35,942 nucleotides of DNA, taken from Raineya sp. (GTDB lineage: Bacteria > Bacteroidota > Bacteroidia > Cytophagales > Thermonemataceae). The position numbers and the translations under genes are program-made. The stretch lies in the NCBI GenBank assembly GCA_025054975.1, contig JANWZC010000003.1, positions 1 through 35,942 on the forward strand, in the 5' to 3' direction. Each line of letters opens with the position of its first letter. The first letter of the stretch is position 1. Below are positions 25,251-35,270 of the stretch, piece by piece. The notes under the pieces are model-generated. The model was not told the DNA's origin. It ran no database searches and saw nothing but the letters and a program-made list of their open reading frames with translations.

Positions 25251-26728
25251 TCAGAGATTTGTTTGAGGGCAATTTGCCATTTTCTTTTGCTTAATTTCTC
25301 GCTCAATTTGACGGCATTTTGCCACTTTAAGCCTGTGTATTGTATGTTTTCAAGGCTCAAAAATGGATTACAAAGGCTTTTTTCTTCAAAATAGTGGTCG
25401 TATTGCCAATTTTTAAGGCTTGTAAGCGACTTATGCAACGAAATTTCTCCGTAACTATCATAAAGCAGGAATTTCTTACCTTTGTACTGCTGAAATTTGA
25501 TAGTATCGGAGGCTTCACGTAAAATCTCTAATTTGATATTTTTATCCAAAAACGGATAAATCCCTATACCAAGCGTTGTAAAAACCACTTCGGCTTGTTC
25601 TTTTTGGAGAATTTCGGCAACTTTGGGGTAGTTCGTTTCGGCATAAGGATAGATTTTTTGCCAAATACCCCAAATTTGCCAAATAAGCAAAATGGATACC
25701 GCCACAAAATATAGAAAAGGTTTATTCAATTTTTCAGTAAAAAATTTTTTCATTTGTTCAATTCCAAGCAGATATAGCAGTGGCAAAATGAAAATCAAAC
25801 CGCGAGGGGCTTTGGGAAGTAGAAACATCACCAAAAAAGTAAGTAAAACAAGCCAAGTAAGATTTTTCCAAAATAAATAGTTTTTTTCGGGAAACTTCAA
25901 AATTCTCCTAATTTGCCAAATAGCAAGCAACATCAAAATAACATTCTCATATTCGGCTAAATATTGAAAGTAAAATCTACCATTAAACGGGTGAGCGGGT
26001 GTATCTTGTGCCACTGCAAAAATGCTTAAAATAGTTGCAGGATATTGATACCAACGCAAGCCCATAAGTATGCCTACAAGCATAAAAAAGACAATCATTG
26101 CGAAAAAGCCCAAAGCCACTTGTATAATTTGAATGGTTTGGAGTTGTTTTTGAAGTTTTTTTCTGTGAAGCCAAATCCCTAAAATCAGAAAAAACAGCGG
26201 AACAATGGCTTTGTAATTAGTCATAAGTAGCAATGCTCCTACAATGCCTATGCTCAAAGGTTTGTTCCAAAAAAGTGATTTTTGCTCAAAAAAACTTTTG
26301 ATTTGAAGTCCCAAGATTGCCCCCAGTAGTAGTCCCAAAGTTTCAATACCTAATGTTCGGCTATAAGCTACTGCAAAAAAAGCCGTTCCCAGCAATAAAA
26401 ATGCTCCGATTTCATAAGTTTTTTGCCGAAAATCAGCTAATTTTACCCAAAGAAAAATACTCAAAACATTCAGCATTGAATTGATAAATACCAAAAACCA
26501 AAAATTTGGATAAACAAGGTAAAAAGGCAAAAAACATACATACAATACAGGAGAAGCATGATGAAAAAAGTTATGGAAGTCTCCTTGCGTAAGTTCTTGA
26601 ATAATTTGAAAATTTTTTACTGAGTCGTAGTCAAAGGGAGCGGAATGAAAAAGTTGGTAAATGCGAATTAGAAACAAAAAAAGTCCTATCAAAAAAATGA
26701 TAAAGCAATTTACAAAATGGGAAAACAT
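25247..26728 (-). CDS. Multi-pass membrane protein, glycosyltransferase family 39-like
   Basis: About ten hydrophobic segments; early FDYDSVKNFQIIQELTQGDFHNFFHHASPVLYVCF as in GT-C type transferases. Confidence 0.55.
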   Translation of the reverse strand: MFSHFVNCFIIFLIGLFLFLIRIYQLFHSAPFDYDSVKNFQIIQELTQGDFHNFFHHASPVLYVCFLPFYLVYPNFWFLVFINSMLNVLSIFLWVKLADFRQKTYEIGAFLLLGTAFFAVAYSRTLGIETLGLLLGAILGLQIKSFFEQKSLFWNKPLSIGIVGALLLMTNYKAIVPLFFLILGIWLHRKKLQKQLQTIQIIQVALGFFAMIVFFMLVGILMGLRWYQYPATILSIFAVAQDTPAHPFNGRFYFQYLAEYENVILMLLAIWQIRRILKFPEKNYLFWKNLTWLVLLTFLVMFLLPKAPRGLIFILPLLYLLGIEQMKKFFTEKLNKPFLYFVAVSILLIWQIWGIWQKIYPYAETNYPKVAEILQKEQAEVVFTTLGIGIYPFLDKNIKLEILREASDTIKFQQYKGKKFLLYDSYGEISLHKSLTSLKNWQYDHYFEEKSLCNPFLSLENIQYTGLKWQNAVKLSEKLSKRKWQIALKQISD

Positions 26729-26944
26729 AATACCATGCGAAATTTAGGTGTTTGCAAAATTAGAGAAAAAATAAAGACATTTGAGGCACAAGAAATACAT
26801 TACCTAAAAGAGAGTGAGTAAATTACATAAAAGTCCAAAAAAGTAGATAAAGCAAATAAGTTAATAGGAATTCATTTCTTTGATGAGCCGTAAGGGATTT
26901 TATTTGGTGCAAATCAAAGATTTGATTATCAGTATTTACGAAAG

Positions 26945-27961
26945 TTATTGATAAGTTCTAATAGTCTGTTCCCAACGCCAAGCATCGGCAAGAGCATCGG
27001 CAAGAGTACGTTTAGCTTTCCAACCTAATACTTTTTCAGCTTTGGAGACATCTGCATAAATAGCTGTTACATCACCACTTCTGCGAGGTACAAACTGATA
27101 AGGTAACTTTTTACCACTAACCTGTTCAAAAGTCTTAATGACCTCCAAAACAGAATTTCCTTTGCCCGTACCTATATTGATAAAATCTATAAAACTTCCA
27201 TTTTGTTGTTGCAAAAATTCAAGAGCCTTTACGTGGGCTTCGGCAAGGTCACATACGTGTATGAAATCGCGTATGCACGTACCATCAGGGGTGGGATAGT
27301 CATTGCCGAAAACATTTAAGATACTTCTTTTCCCAATAGCAGTTTGCGTAATGTAAGGCACTAAATTGTTGGGAACACCACGAGGCAATTCTCCAATCAG
27401 TGCCGAAGGATGAGCCCCAATCGGATTGAAGTAGCGTAAAGAAATTATTTGTAAATCAGCATTGCTGCGTACTACATCTTGTAAAATTTCTTCTCCAATT
27501 TGTTTGGTATTTCCGTAGGGCGAAAAAGCAGGTAGGGTAGGGGTAGATTCATCAACAGGTAATTTTTCGGCTTGCCCATACACAGTGCAAGAAGATGAAA
27601 AAACTAATTTTTGCACCGCATATTTCTGCATTAGTTTGAGCAAGTTGATAAGTGAAAATAAATTGTTTTCGTAGTATTTGAGTGGCTCTGCAACAGACTC
27701 TCCAACAGCTTTATAAGCGGCAAAATGTATGATGCCTTGCAAAGCATTTTCTTGGAATATTTTTTCCATAGCTTGCAAGTCGTTGCAGTCGGTTTCATAA
27801 AATTTTACTGCTTTTCCTATAATCTGCTCAATGCGTTCTTTGATAAAAAATTCCGAATTACTTAAATTATCTACAATAATAGGCGTAAAACCTTGTTCTG
27901 CAAGGGCTACTACGGTGTGCGAGCCAATAAAACCTAATCCTCCTGTAACTAATATTTGCAT
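26945..27961 (-). CDS. galE: UDP-glucose 4-epimerase
   Basis: MQILVTGGLGFIGSHTVVAL, FSSSCTVYGQAEKLPVDE, SPYGNTKQIGE, LRYFNPIGAHPSALIGE, DGTCIRDFIHVCDLAEAH. Confidence 0.96.
   Translation of the reverse strand: MQILVTGGLGFIGSHTVVALAEQGFTPIIVDNLSNSEFFIKERIEQIIGKAVKFYETDCNDLQAMEKIFQENALQGIIHFAAYKAVGESVAEPLKYYENNLFSLINLLKLMQKYAVQKLVFSSSCTVYGQAEKLPVDESTPTLPAFSPYGNTKQIGEEILQDVVRSNADLQIISLRYFNPIGAHPSALIGELPRGVPNNLVPYITQTAIGKRSILNVFGNDYPTPDGTCIRDFIHVCDLAEAHVKALEFLQQQNGSFIDFINIGTGKGNSVLEVIKTFEQVSGKKLPYQFVPRRSGDVTAIYADVSKAEKVLGWKAKRTLADALADAWRWEQTIRTYQ
26981..27004. repeat. Perfect 12-bp tandem duplication inside galE (LADA-LADA)
   Basis: agcatcggcaag agcatcggcaag. Confidence 0.9.
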
Positions 27962-28003
27962 AGAAAAAATTTTGGGCAAAAATAGAAATAACTATGAAAA
28001 AGA

Positions 28004-28035
28004 AAAAACCTCATAGCTATTCCTATGAGGTTTTT
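28004..28035 (-). terminator. Strong intrinsic terminator downstream of the T9SS lipase gene
   Basis: AAAAACCTCATAG-ctattc-CTATGAGGTTTTT, 13-bp stem; the minus-strand 3' arm continues into GGTTTTTTCTTTTTC. Confidence 0.8.
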
Positions 28036-28065
28036 GGTAGAGTTTTGTAAGTATTTTGTAAAAAG

Positions 28066-29898
28066 TTATCTTTTCAATACTAATTTTTTGGCAACTTTCT
28101 TATCATTGCTGATAAGTTCGTAGATGTAAATGCCATTAGGCAAAGAGGCATCAGCTTGCCAAGTGATTTCGTGTTTGCCTGCGTCAAGGTGTGAAAGATT
28201 TTCGCTATACACTTTTTTACCTGTGAAATCATAAATATTGAGGAAATGCACACCTTTTTTCTGAATTTCAAAATGGATTTGTGCTTTATCGCTCACAACA
28301 GGGTTAGGATAGGCTATCAGACCTTCTAAATTATTTTCCACTTGCACACCTTTTTCAGAAGGCACAATCGCAATGCTGGTAACAATAGAGCGAGTTACAT
28401 CTTTACCTTTCACTTGAATAGCCACGTTATACACACCTGCGGGTAAAGTACCTCTTTGTAAGGCTACGAATTGTCCGTTTTTCTTAACAAATTTCAAAGC
28501 ACTGCTAATTTGGCTATTATCGTCAGAACCATCGGCATTGAGAGTTTTCATTAGAGTTCCTGTAACACTCTCAATTTCAGCACCGTCAAGGCTCACACGG
28601 AAATTCATATCTTCACCTTCCTCATAGAAAAATTTTTCATCATTCAGGTCGGTTTCCAGAGTAGCAGTGATGTTTCTATCTGTTTCAACCACTGCAAAAT
28701 AAGGTTTATCGGAACTCAACTCATAAGTAGCAGTAGGGCTGTATTGTTCAAAATCGTAAATTCTTACATTAGGTTCATTTGAAGCATACACATTGTCTAT
28801 ATTGGCTTCTACATTACCTTTGGCAGTGATTTTGATAGCAGGGCTTCCTTCTTGATACACACGAATTCTCACTCTGCTTGCATTGTGAATAGTTACACTT
28901 CTTGAACCTGCATCAGCACTTAAAAATTCACCAGCACTTTTTACCACTGCAAAAGGATTATGTTTTTCAGGAGCGATTTCAAAGTTTTCTACTTCTCGGG
29001 TGAGCGAACTGGGCAGTTGAGCTTTGATGTGATTCCACATAGGCGTTCCTTTGGCAATATCAAAATGATGAACATTACCACGACTATCTAAACAGCCAAA
29101 AATAACATCAGAATTAGGTCTGCGAGTGCTTCTGTAATTTACAACACCGTCATTACCGCATTCTGTATTGTTTTTAGCCCCTCCGTTATTGCTCAAATAT
29201 ACTCCTGAAACCCACAAAGAACCATAGTAATTCCAGCTACCAAAAGTTCTGAAATTAGTTTTGGGACGATTGGGGTGGTTATCAGTTTGGCTTCTGAAAG
29301 TAGCCATATTACCTGTTTGTAAGCATTTGGTAGCGTTGTTATTTTGCCCAAAAATGCCTGCTAGCCAAGAAGTCCAACCACTGGAAGCAAGGTCAGCGAG
29401 AGGCGTACCCCAGTGAGGTGAGCCGAGCGTAATTACCCTTTCTACTCTATTCCAAGCCCCGTAATGCACAAGTGCCGCATCGCTATCTACTCCACCTTTG
29501 CTATGTGCAATTACAACTACTCTACTCACACCATAATGGTTACGAATAGTATTGAGCATATTGGCAAAAAGTTGCCCATTCGTCCACATATTTTGGTCAG
29601 GATGAACAGAAACAAAAGCAGTACGATAGCCATCGGCAAAAGCCTTGCTGTACATATCATTATCTTGCCACCAAGTGCTGGCACTGCTGTTGTAGCCGTG
29701 AATAAATACTAACACAGGTTTTGTACCATGATTAGCAGGAACTGCACCATAATAAATAGTGCCAACATCATTGCTTCCTCCCGAAGAGCCACCTTGCACC
29801 ACTAACATTTCAGAAGGGGCAGGTAACTGAATTTCTTTTTGGGCAAAAGCCAAAGTTGAAACTAATAAGCAAACGAGGGTTGTGCGAAGTAGAAGCAT
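28066..29898 (-). CDS. Secreted lipase/alpha-beta hydrolase with a type IX secretion C-terminal sorting domain
   Basis: Signal peptide MLLLRTTLVCLLVSTLAFAQ; PVLVFIHGYNSSASTWW; VVVIAHSKGGVDSDAAL; C-terminal AYPNPVVSDKAQIHFEI...GIYIYELISNDKKVAKKLVLKR. Confidence 0.88.
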   Translation of the reverse strand: MLLLRTTLVCLLVSTLAFAQKEIQLPAPSEMLVVQGGSSGGSNDVGTIYYGAVPANHGTKPVLVFIHGYNSSASTWWQDNDMYSKAFADGYRTAFVSVHPDQNMWTNGQLFANMLNTIRNHYGVSRVVVIAHSKGGVDSDAALVHYGAWNRVERVITLGSPHWGTPLADLASSGWTSWLAGIFGQNNNATKCLQTGNMATFRSQTDNHPNRPKTNFRTFGSWNYYGSLWVSGVYLSNNGGAKNNTECGNDGVVNYRSTRRPNSDVIFGCLDSRGNVHHFDIAKGTPMWNHIKAQLPSSLTREVENFEIAPEKHNPFAVVKSAGEFLSADAGSRSVTIHNASRVRIRVYQEGSPAIKITAKGNVEANIDNVYASNEPNVRIYDFEQYSPTATYELSSDKPYFAVVETDRNITATLETDLNDEKFFYEEGEDMNFRVSLDGAEIESVTGTLMKTLNADGSDDNSQISSALKFVKKNGQFVALQRGTLPAGVYNVAIQVKGKDVTRSIVTSIAIVPSEKGVQVENNLEGLIAYPNPVVSDKAQIHFEIQKKGVHFLNIYDFTGKKVYSENLSHLDAGKHEITWQADASLPNGIYIYELISNDKKVAKKLVLKR

Positions 29899-30238
29899 AC
29901 TTTTAGTTTAATTTTTTAGATGTAATTTTACGTTGCAAAGTAAAAGATACTTTTTCAATCTTGCAAGAAAATTTTTACTTTTTTATTATAAAATTCATAA
30001 AAATCTGAAAAAAGTGCAAATTAGAGCTAAAAATAGTATGCAAGCCAACTTGTAATTACATTATAAAAATTAAACTAAAATTAACAAACTAATAGTTCAT
30101 TTTTTTGTAATCATAAAAAATTTGCTTCAAGGTTCGTTTTTTGTGTTGTTTATGGACGTACTTAAAGCATAGTTGAAGTGTCTCAAAAATGGGAGAATGA
30201 ATACAGTTTCGGATAACATCTTGTACCTTAACTACATC

Positions 30239-31498
30239 TCACCAACTCACACGAATTACCTCCAAATGCAGTTTTTCATTTTCAAGAACTTCAAATTTGC
30301 CTTTGGTGCTTTCAGCTTCATCAAGGGCGGTTTGCAAAATTTCCTGTACTAATTCTTTGGTTTCAAAATAAAAACGCAACGTGGGAATAACCTGATGGTT
30401 CAGAATACGTAAGAAATCCAAACTTTCCGCATTTTGCATAAAATACCCATGACCAAACATAAAATCACTACCCTTGTAATAAGAAATCTTGCGGTTAAGT
30501 GCTTTGAGAAAGTCGGAATAGGCTAAATTGATGTGGTCGTAACGAGGATACACAGGTATCATTTCAAAATGTTGCAAAAAACTGCTATCGGTCTGATAGT
30601 CAATTTCAGCAATGTTGATTGTACCAATGATGTACAAATTAGGCGGTAGAGCAAAAATTTCTCCTGAATAAGCCAAAGAAACTTGTACCTCATTTTCTTG
30701 TCCAAGTCTTTTATCTGAACCAAGCAAACTGATAGTTTCACCGAAAATTTCAGCAGGCTCGCTACGATGCATTTCATCAATAATAAGCACAAAATTTTTA
30801 GAGTTTTGAGGATTTTTTTCATATTCATTTCTTGCCCTAATAGCAATTTTTTTCAAGATGCCGTCTTTGATTTTGCCTTTGGGGTCAATATCTTCTAGGA
30901 AATGCTCATAACGATAATTAGGATGCAAAGAAATCATTTCAAATTGCTTACCTTGCATTTCTCGTAGGGCTTTTTTAGCTTCGGCAGCTTTATGTTTATC
31001 TAATCCTAAAATCCCGATTGCCATTTCAATAGCTTTGGAGGTTTTACCTGTGGCAGGAGGTCCGTAAAGGATAGTATTTTTGCTGTAATTTATGGTTTGC
31101 TCTCTTTTTTTGCGAGAAATTACTTTGGGGACAAAAATCTTGGATACATTTTCTTGCTTTTGGATATTCTTTCGTATATTGCGTTTTACCTCTCGGATTA
31201 GCTCTTCTTCATTGACCTGCAATTGCTTGCCATATTCGGTAAGAAACCAACCCTTTTTCTGATAAGGATTTTTTTTTGTTGTGTAAATGATACCTGCTTC
31301 AGCCAAATGATTTGCCGCCTGACGAATACGATTTTTGAGTTTGAGTCTTACCATTGCCCAAAACTCTGAATTTCTATCCAAAGGCAAGTCGGCTATAATT
31401 TTTTGAGCCACCTCCGATGCCCGTAAAGGTTTATGAGCAGATTTCAAAACTTCATAAATAGGAAAGAAAAAATCTTTGGTTTTATAATTGAGGTTCAT
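30239..31498 (-). CDS. McrB-like AAA+ ATPase with an N-terminal winged-helix/Mrr-N-like region; no McrC adjacent
   Basis: Walker A TILYGPPATGKTSKA, Walker B FVLIIDEMHRSEPAEIFGETISLL, sensor region YIIGTINIAEID; N-terminus FFFPIYEVLKSAHKPLRASEVAQKI...GWFLTEYGKQL. Confidence 0.78.
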   Translation of the reverse strand: MNLNYKTKDFFFPIYEVLKSAHKPLRASEVAQKIIADLPLDRNSEFWAMVRLKLKNRIRQAANHLAEAGIIYTTKKNPYQKKGWFLTEYGKQLQVNEEELIREVKRNIRKNIQKQENVSKIFVPKVISRKKREQTINYSKNTILYGPPATGKTSKAIEMAIGILGLDKHKAAEAKKALREMQGKQFEMISLHPNYRYEHFLEDIDPKGKIKDGILKKIAIRARNEYEKNPQNSKNFVLIIDEMHRSEPAEIFGETISLLGSDKRLGQENEVQVSLAYSGEIFALPPNLYIIGTINIAEIDYQTDSSFLQHFEMIPVYPRYDHINLAYSDFLKALNRKISYYKGSDFMFGHGYFMQNAESLDFLRILNHQVIPTLRFYFETKELVQEILQTALDEAESTKGKFEVLENEKLHLEVIRVSW

Positions 31499-31604
31499 AA
31501 AAGTAGCTGTTATAGGTGTTTTTGTTTTTTGTAAAGTTGCACTTTCTTGAATAGAAATGCAAATCTTTGTGTCAAAAAACGACTACTATTTTGAATTGTG
31601 GCAA

Positions 31605-32942
31605 TTAACTTTGCTCAATTATTCCGATTTTATCATTGAAAGATAAAACACAAATTTTTTGAGTATTTTCAGTAATTTTGGCAAACTCACTGCTTCGCAA
31701 ACCTGCTACATAAATAATTTCTTTGCCACTTTCTACTACAAAAATTCTTTTTTTCAGATTTTTAGGAATTTTGCAATCTACAAGCAAGTCGCTAATTTTC
31801 TTTTTGCCCCGCATACCCAAAGGCTGAAATATATCACCTTCACGCCACACACGCACACGCAAAGGAAACTCCAACTTTTGAGCATCAAAATAGGCTTGTG
31901 AGTGGTTTTGAGGTATTGCAAAGTGCTTAACCTCTAAAATTTTACTTTGTAATGTAAAATATAACGTTTGCAAAATATCATTTTCTTGCAGTTGCCAAAT
32001 GGTTAGCTCATTTTCGTGATAATGCATAGGTACTGCCACCCAAGCCGTCCTATCTCTAACAAGCCAGTGCGAAGCCGAAAAAAACTCTGTACCTACCTGC
32101 TTGCTACAATAAATATCCTGACATTGCCGAAACGAAAAACCTAATTTTTCTAAAAAATGATGTAAAATCACTACATCAACTTTTGATGAAAATTGCAGTT
32201 TCCAAATGTCGGCATTTACCTGCAAATATTCTTGGGCAATCTGTTGCAGTTTTTCTTGCCAAACTTTCTCAACGGAATATAATCTTTGAGCAGTCTCTGC
32301 AAAATTTTGCAAAAAGTTTGGGTTAATTTCTTCTAAACGAGGTACTACCTGATGCCGAATAAAATTTCGTGTATAATCATCGGTAGCATTGGAACTATCT
32401 TCCAACCACTGCAAATGGTGACTTTGAGCATACTCTCTGATTTGCTGTTTTGTGGCAAAAAGCAAAGGACGTACTATGTAGCCATTTTTTGCCAAAATTC
32501 CTCGCAAACCTGCAATACCTGTACCTTTGGTGAAATTGAAAATAGCTGTTTCCAAGCTATCGTTAAGGTGGTGAGCCGTAGCAATATAGTTGTAACTTTC
32601 TTGTTTGCGGATTTGTTCAAAAAAATTATAACGCAACTGCCGAGCCGCCATTTGAATAGAAACACCTGCTTTTTCAGCAAATTCAGCAGTATTAAATTGC
32701 CGAAAATAAAAAGGTACTTGCCAAGTGTTTGCCAAATTTTCTACAAATTCTGCTTCTTTATCGGCTTCGGCTCGCAAGCCAAAATGACAATGAATTACAC
32801 CAATATTATACCCCAATTCACACAACAAATGCCCCAAAACCACCGAATCTACTCCCCCGCTGATTGCTACCAAAATTTGGTGGTTTTTGGTGAATAGATT
32901 ATTTTCCACTATGTATCTTTGTAAGTCTTTTGCTAAATTCAT
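31605..32942 (-). CDS. tilS: tRNA(Ile)-lysidine synthetase
   Basis: ILVAISGGVDSVVLGHLL, VIHCHFGLRAEADKEAEFV, IATAHHLNDSLETAIFNFTKGTGIAGLRGI, C-terminal RVWREGDIFQPLGMRGKKKISDLLVDCKIP. Confidence 0.95.
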   Translation of the reverse strand: MNLAKDLQRYIVENNLFTKNHQILVAISGGVDSVVLGHLLCELGYNIGVIHCHFGLRAEADKEAEFVENLANTWQVPFYFRQFNTAEFAEKAGVSIQMAARQLRYNFFEQIRKQESYNYIATAHHLNDSLETAIFNFTKGTGIAGLRGILAKNGYIVRPLLFATKQQIREYAQSHHLQWLEDSSNATDDYTRNFIRHQVVPRLEEINPNFLQNFAETAQRLYSVEKVWQEKLQQIAQEYLQVNADIWKLQFSSKVDVVILHHFLEKLGFSFRQCQDIYCSKQVGTEFFSASHWLVRDRTAWVAVPMHYHENELTIWQLQENDILQTLYFTLQSKILEVKHFAIPQNHSQAYFDAQKLEFPLRVRVWREGDIFQPLGMRGKKKISDLLVDCKIPKNLKKRIFVVESGKEIIYVAGLRSSEFAKITENTQKICVLSFNDKIGIIEQS

Positions 32943-32964
32943 TGGCAAAGCAAAATTTTTTTTG

Positions 32965-32972
32965 TAAATTTG
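32965..32972 (+). promoter_or_regulatory. Candidate -7 promoter element upstream of the tail-specific protease gene
   Basis: TAAATTTG fits TAnnTTTG; weak upstream TTGG at about 19-nt spacing. Confidence 0.3.
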
Positions 32973-33045
32973 CATAGAAAAAACTTACAACAAAAATTTA
33001 ACTTGTACGTTATTCAACATCTATTCAAATCAAAATCCATTCAAA

Positions 33046-35253
33046 ATGTTTCTTATGCGTAAATTCTTGATTGCCATTCCTGTTGCTATCCTGGCGGCTT
33101 GGGCGGTGCATTGGGGCGTAGAAAAATACCAACAACAACTGGAGGATATGCCTTCGGCGGATTTGTTTGTGCTTTCCAAAGAAAATAAAATCTTTGCCGA
33201 TGTAGATAGCCTTGAACTAAAGCCTACTCCACATCACGAAAGAAAAGCTACTACTATTGTGGCTCTTATTGTCAATAGACACTACAAACGAATGAGCCTT
33301 GACGACAAGGTTTCAGAAATGATTTGGGACAACTACATCAAAGATTTGGACGAAAACCGCTTGTATTTGCTTCAAAGTGATATTGATGAATTCAAAAAGT
33401 TCAAATATACTCTGGATGATGAATTACGTCAGGAAAAAAACAATCTCAATTCGGCTTATTTCATTTACAACCGCTACATAAAACGTGTTTTAGAACGATT
33501 GGAGAGGAATAAAACCCTTTTGAAAGAGAAATTTGACTTCACCAAAGACGAATATTTTGAAACCGACCGCAAAAAATTGCCTTTCCCCAAAGATATGCAA
33601 GAAGCCGATAATGAATGGCGAAAAGTTTTGAAAAACAGCATTTTGGAAGGAAAACTTTCAGGTGAAAAGTTAGAAGAAAGTGTTAGCAAGTTAGAAAAGC
33701 GTTATGAGAATTTTCGTAAAAATCTGCTCAAAACTACCGTAGAAGACGTTTTTCAGACCTACATGAATGCCCTTGCAATGGCTTATGACCCCCATACGAA
33801 TTATTTTTCACCGCTCAATGCCGATAATTTCAATAACTCTATGAAACGTTCATTAGAAGGTATTGGAGCAGTTTTAGGTAGTGAAAACGATTATATTGTA
33901 GTGCGTGAAGTCAGACCAGGGGGGCCTGCGTTTAAGAGCAAAAAGATTTTCAAAAATGATAAAATTATAGCTGTTGCCCAAGGCGATGATGGAGAAATGG
34001 TAGATATAGTAGGCTGGCGAGTGGATGAAGCTGTACAACTTATTCGTGGCAAAAAAGGAACAGTAGTGAGGCTTAAAATTTTGCCCGCTCGTGAAGGGGC
34101 TGCTGCCAAGCCTATTGAGGTACGTATGGTGCGTGAAAAGATTACCTTTGAGGAGCAGTCTGCTACTAAGCAAATCATTGAAATTGAAGAGGGTAAAAAG
34201 AAACGCCGTATAGGAATTATCAGTATTCCTGCGTTTTACATCAATTTTGAAGAATATCGTGAGGGCAAAAAAGACTACAAAAGTACTACTAACGACGTAA
34301 AAAAACTTTTGGAAGAACTGAAAGCTGAAAAGGTAGAAGGCATTATTGTAGATTTGCGTTATAATGGAGGTGGCTCGCTCAAAGAAGCCATAGACCTAAC
34401 GAGTCTTTTTATCAAAGGTGGGGCGGTGGTGCAAATCAAAGATGCTAACGGCAGAATTAGTGTGGGTGAGACAGAAGATTTTACGCAAGTTTATCAAGGA
34501 CCACTCGTTGTAATGACTAATCGTTTCAGTGCTTCGGCTTCGGAGATTTTTGCAGGAGCTATTCAGGACTACAAAAGAGGAGTAATTGTAGGCGAAAGCA
34601 CTTATGGCAAGGGTACCGTGCAAAATGTAGTAGAATTGGCTCGCTTTATGCCTAATGAACCCAATCCTAACCCCAATAGCAATGGAATCGGACAACTTAA
34701 CTTGACCGTTTCTAAATACTATCGGGCTTCTGGCAGTAGTGTGCAAAATAAAGGTGTAGTACCTGATATTCTTTTGCCTAGTCCTTTTGAGGCAAACGAA
34801 TTGAGTGAAGCCTCGTATCCTACTTCGCTTCCTTGGGATGAAATTACCCCTGCAAGTTCTTTCAAACCTACTAATGAAGTAAAAAGCAAAACTTTGATTA
34901 GTTTGCAAAATAATTTCCAAAAGCGTTTGAAAACTGATGAAGACTTGAAAAAACTGATTGCCAATACCGAAAAAGCTCGTCAGAGACGCAAAGAAACTTT
35001 AATTTCGCTTAATGAAGCCAAACGCAAAGCTGAAAAAGAAAAACTTGAAAAAGAACGTAAAGAATTAGAAGAACAAACCAGCAATTTAGAAGACGAAGAA
35101 ATCAAAACTGAAGAGAAAAAAGAAGGTGAAAATGAAGAAAATACCGAAAACAAGCCTAAAATTAAACCTGTGGAGCAGTACAAAAACATCAAAGATTTAT
35201 ACAAGAAAAATGCCATTCAAATTCTTTTAGATTTAATTAAACTCAATTCTTAA
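33046..35253 (+). CDS. prc: Carboxy-terminal processing (tail-specific) protease, S41 family
   Basis: 735 aa; DUF3340-like N-terminus, PDZ (GIGAVLGSENDYIVVREVRPGGPA), S41 motifs GIIVDLRYNGGGSLKEAIDL and TNRFSASASEIFAGAIQDYKRGVIVGESTYGKGTVQ. Confidence 0.93.
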   Translation: MFLMRKFLIAIPVAILAAWAVHWGVEKYQQQLEDMPSADLFVLSKENKIFADVDSLELKPTPHHERKATTIVALIVNRHYKRMSLDDKVSEMIWDNYIKDLDENRLYLLQSDIDEFKKFKYTLDDELRQEKNNLNSAYFIYNRYIKRVLERLERNKTLLKEKFDFTKDEYFETDRKKLPFPKDMQEADNEWRKVLKNSILEGKLSGEKLEESVSKLEKRYENFRKNLLKTTVEDVFQTYMNALAMAYDPHTNYFSPLNADNFNNSMKRSLEGIGAVLGSENDYIVVREVRPGGPAFKSKKIFKNDKIIAVAQGDDGEMVDIVGWRVDEAVQLIRGKKGTVVRLKILPAREGAAAKPIEVRMVREKITFEEQSATKQIIEIEEGKKKRRIGIISIPAFYINFEEYREGKKDYKSTTNDVKKLLEELKAEKVEGIIVDLRYNGGGSLKEAIDLTSLFIKGGAVVQIKDANGRISVGETEDFTQVYQGPLVVMTNRFSASASEIFAGAIQDYKRGVIVGESTYGKGTVQNVVELARFMPNEPNPNPNSNGIGQLNLTVSKYYRASGSSVQNKGVVPDILLPSPFEANELSEASYPTSLPWDEITPASSFKPTNEVKSKTLISLQNNFQKRLKTDEDLKKLIANTEKARQRRKETLISLNEAKRKAEKEKLEKERKELEEQTSNLEDEEIKTEEKKEGENEENTENKPKIKPVEQYKNIKDLYKKNAIQILLDLIKLNS

Positions 35254-35270
35254 CCCAAATCCCAAATTTT

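Noticed and set aside
26910-26924. CAAATC-AAA-GATTTG hairpin as a galE terminator
   Set aside because: Stem is only 6 bp, AT-rich, and lacks a following T-run; insufficient support.
30239-31498. Complete McrBC restriction system
   Set aside because: Only the AAA component is visible; flanking genes are tilS and a lipase, with no McrC-like ORF.
32352-32897. 181-aa plus-strand ORF
   Set aside because: Antisense to tilS, which has clear family motifs across the region.
34396-34920. 174-aa minus-strand ORF
   Set aside because: Lies antisense within the S41 protease gene, has no recognisable domain, and is best explained as a shadow ORF.
35100-35253. Glu/Lys-rich tail of the protease as a separate repeat element
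   Set aside because: Continuous reading frame and ordinary low-complexity charged tail; no evidence of a mobile or tandem repeat.
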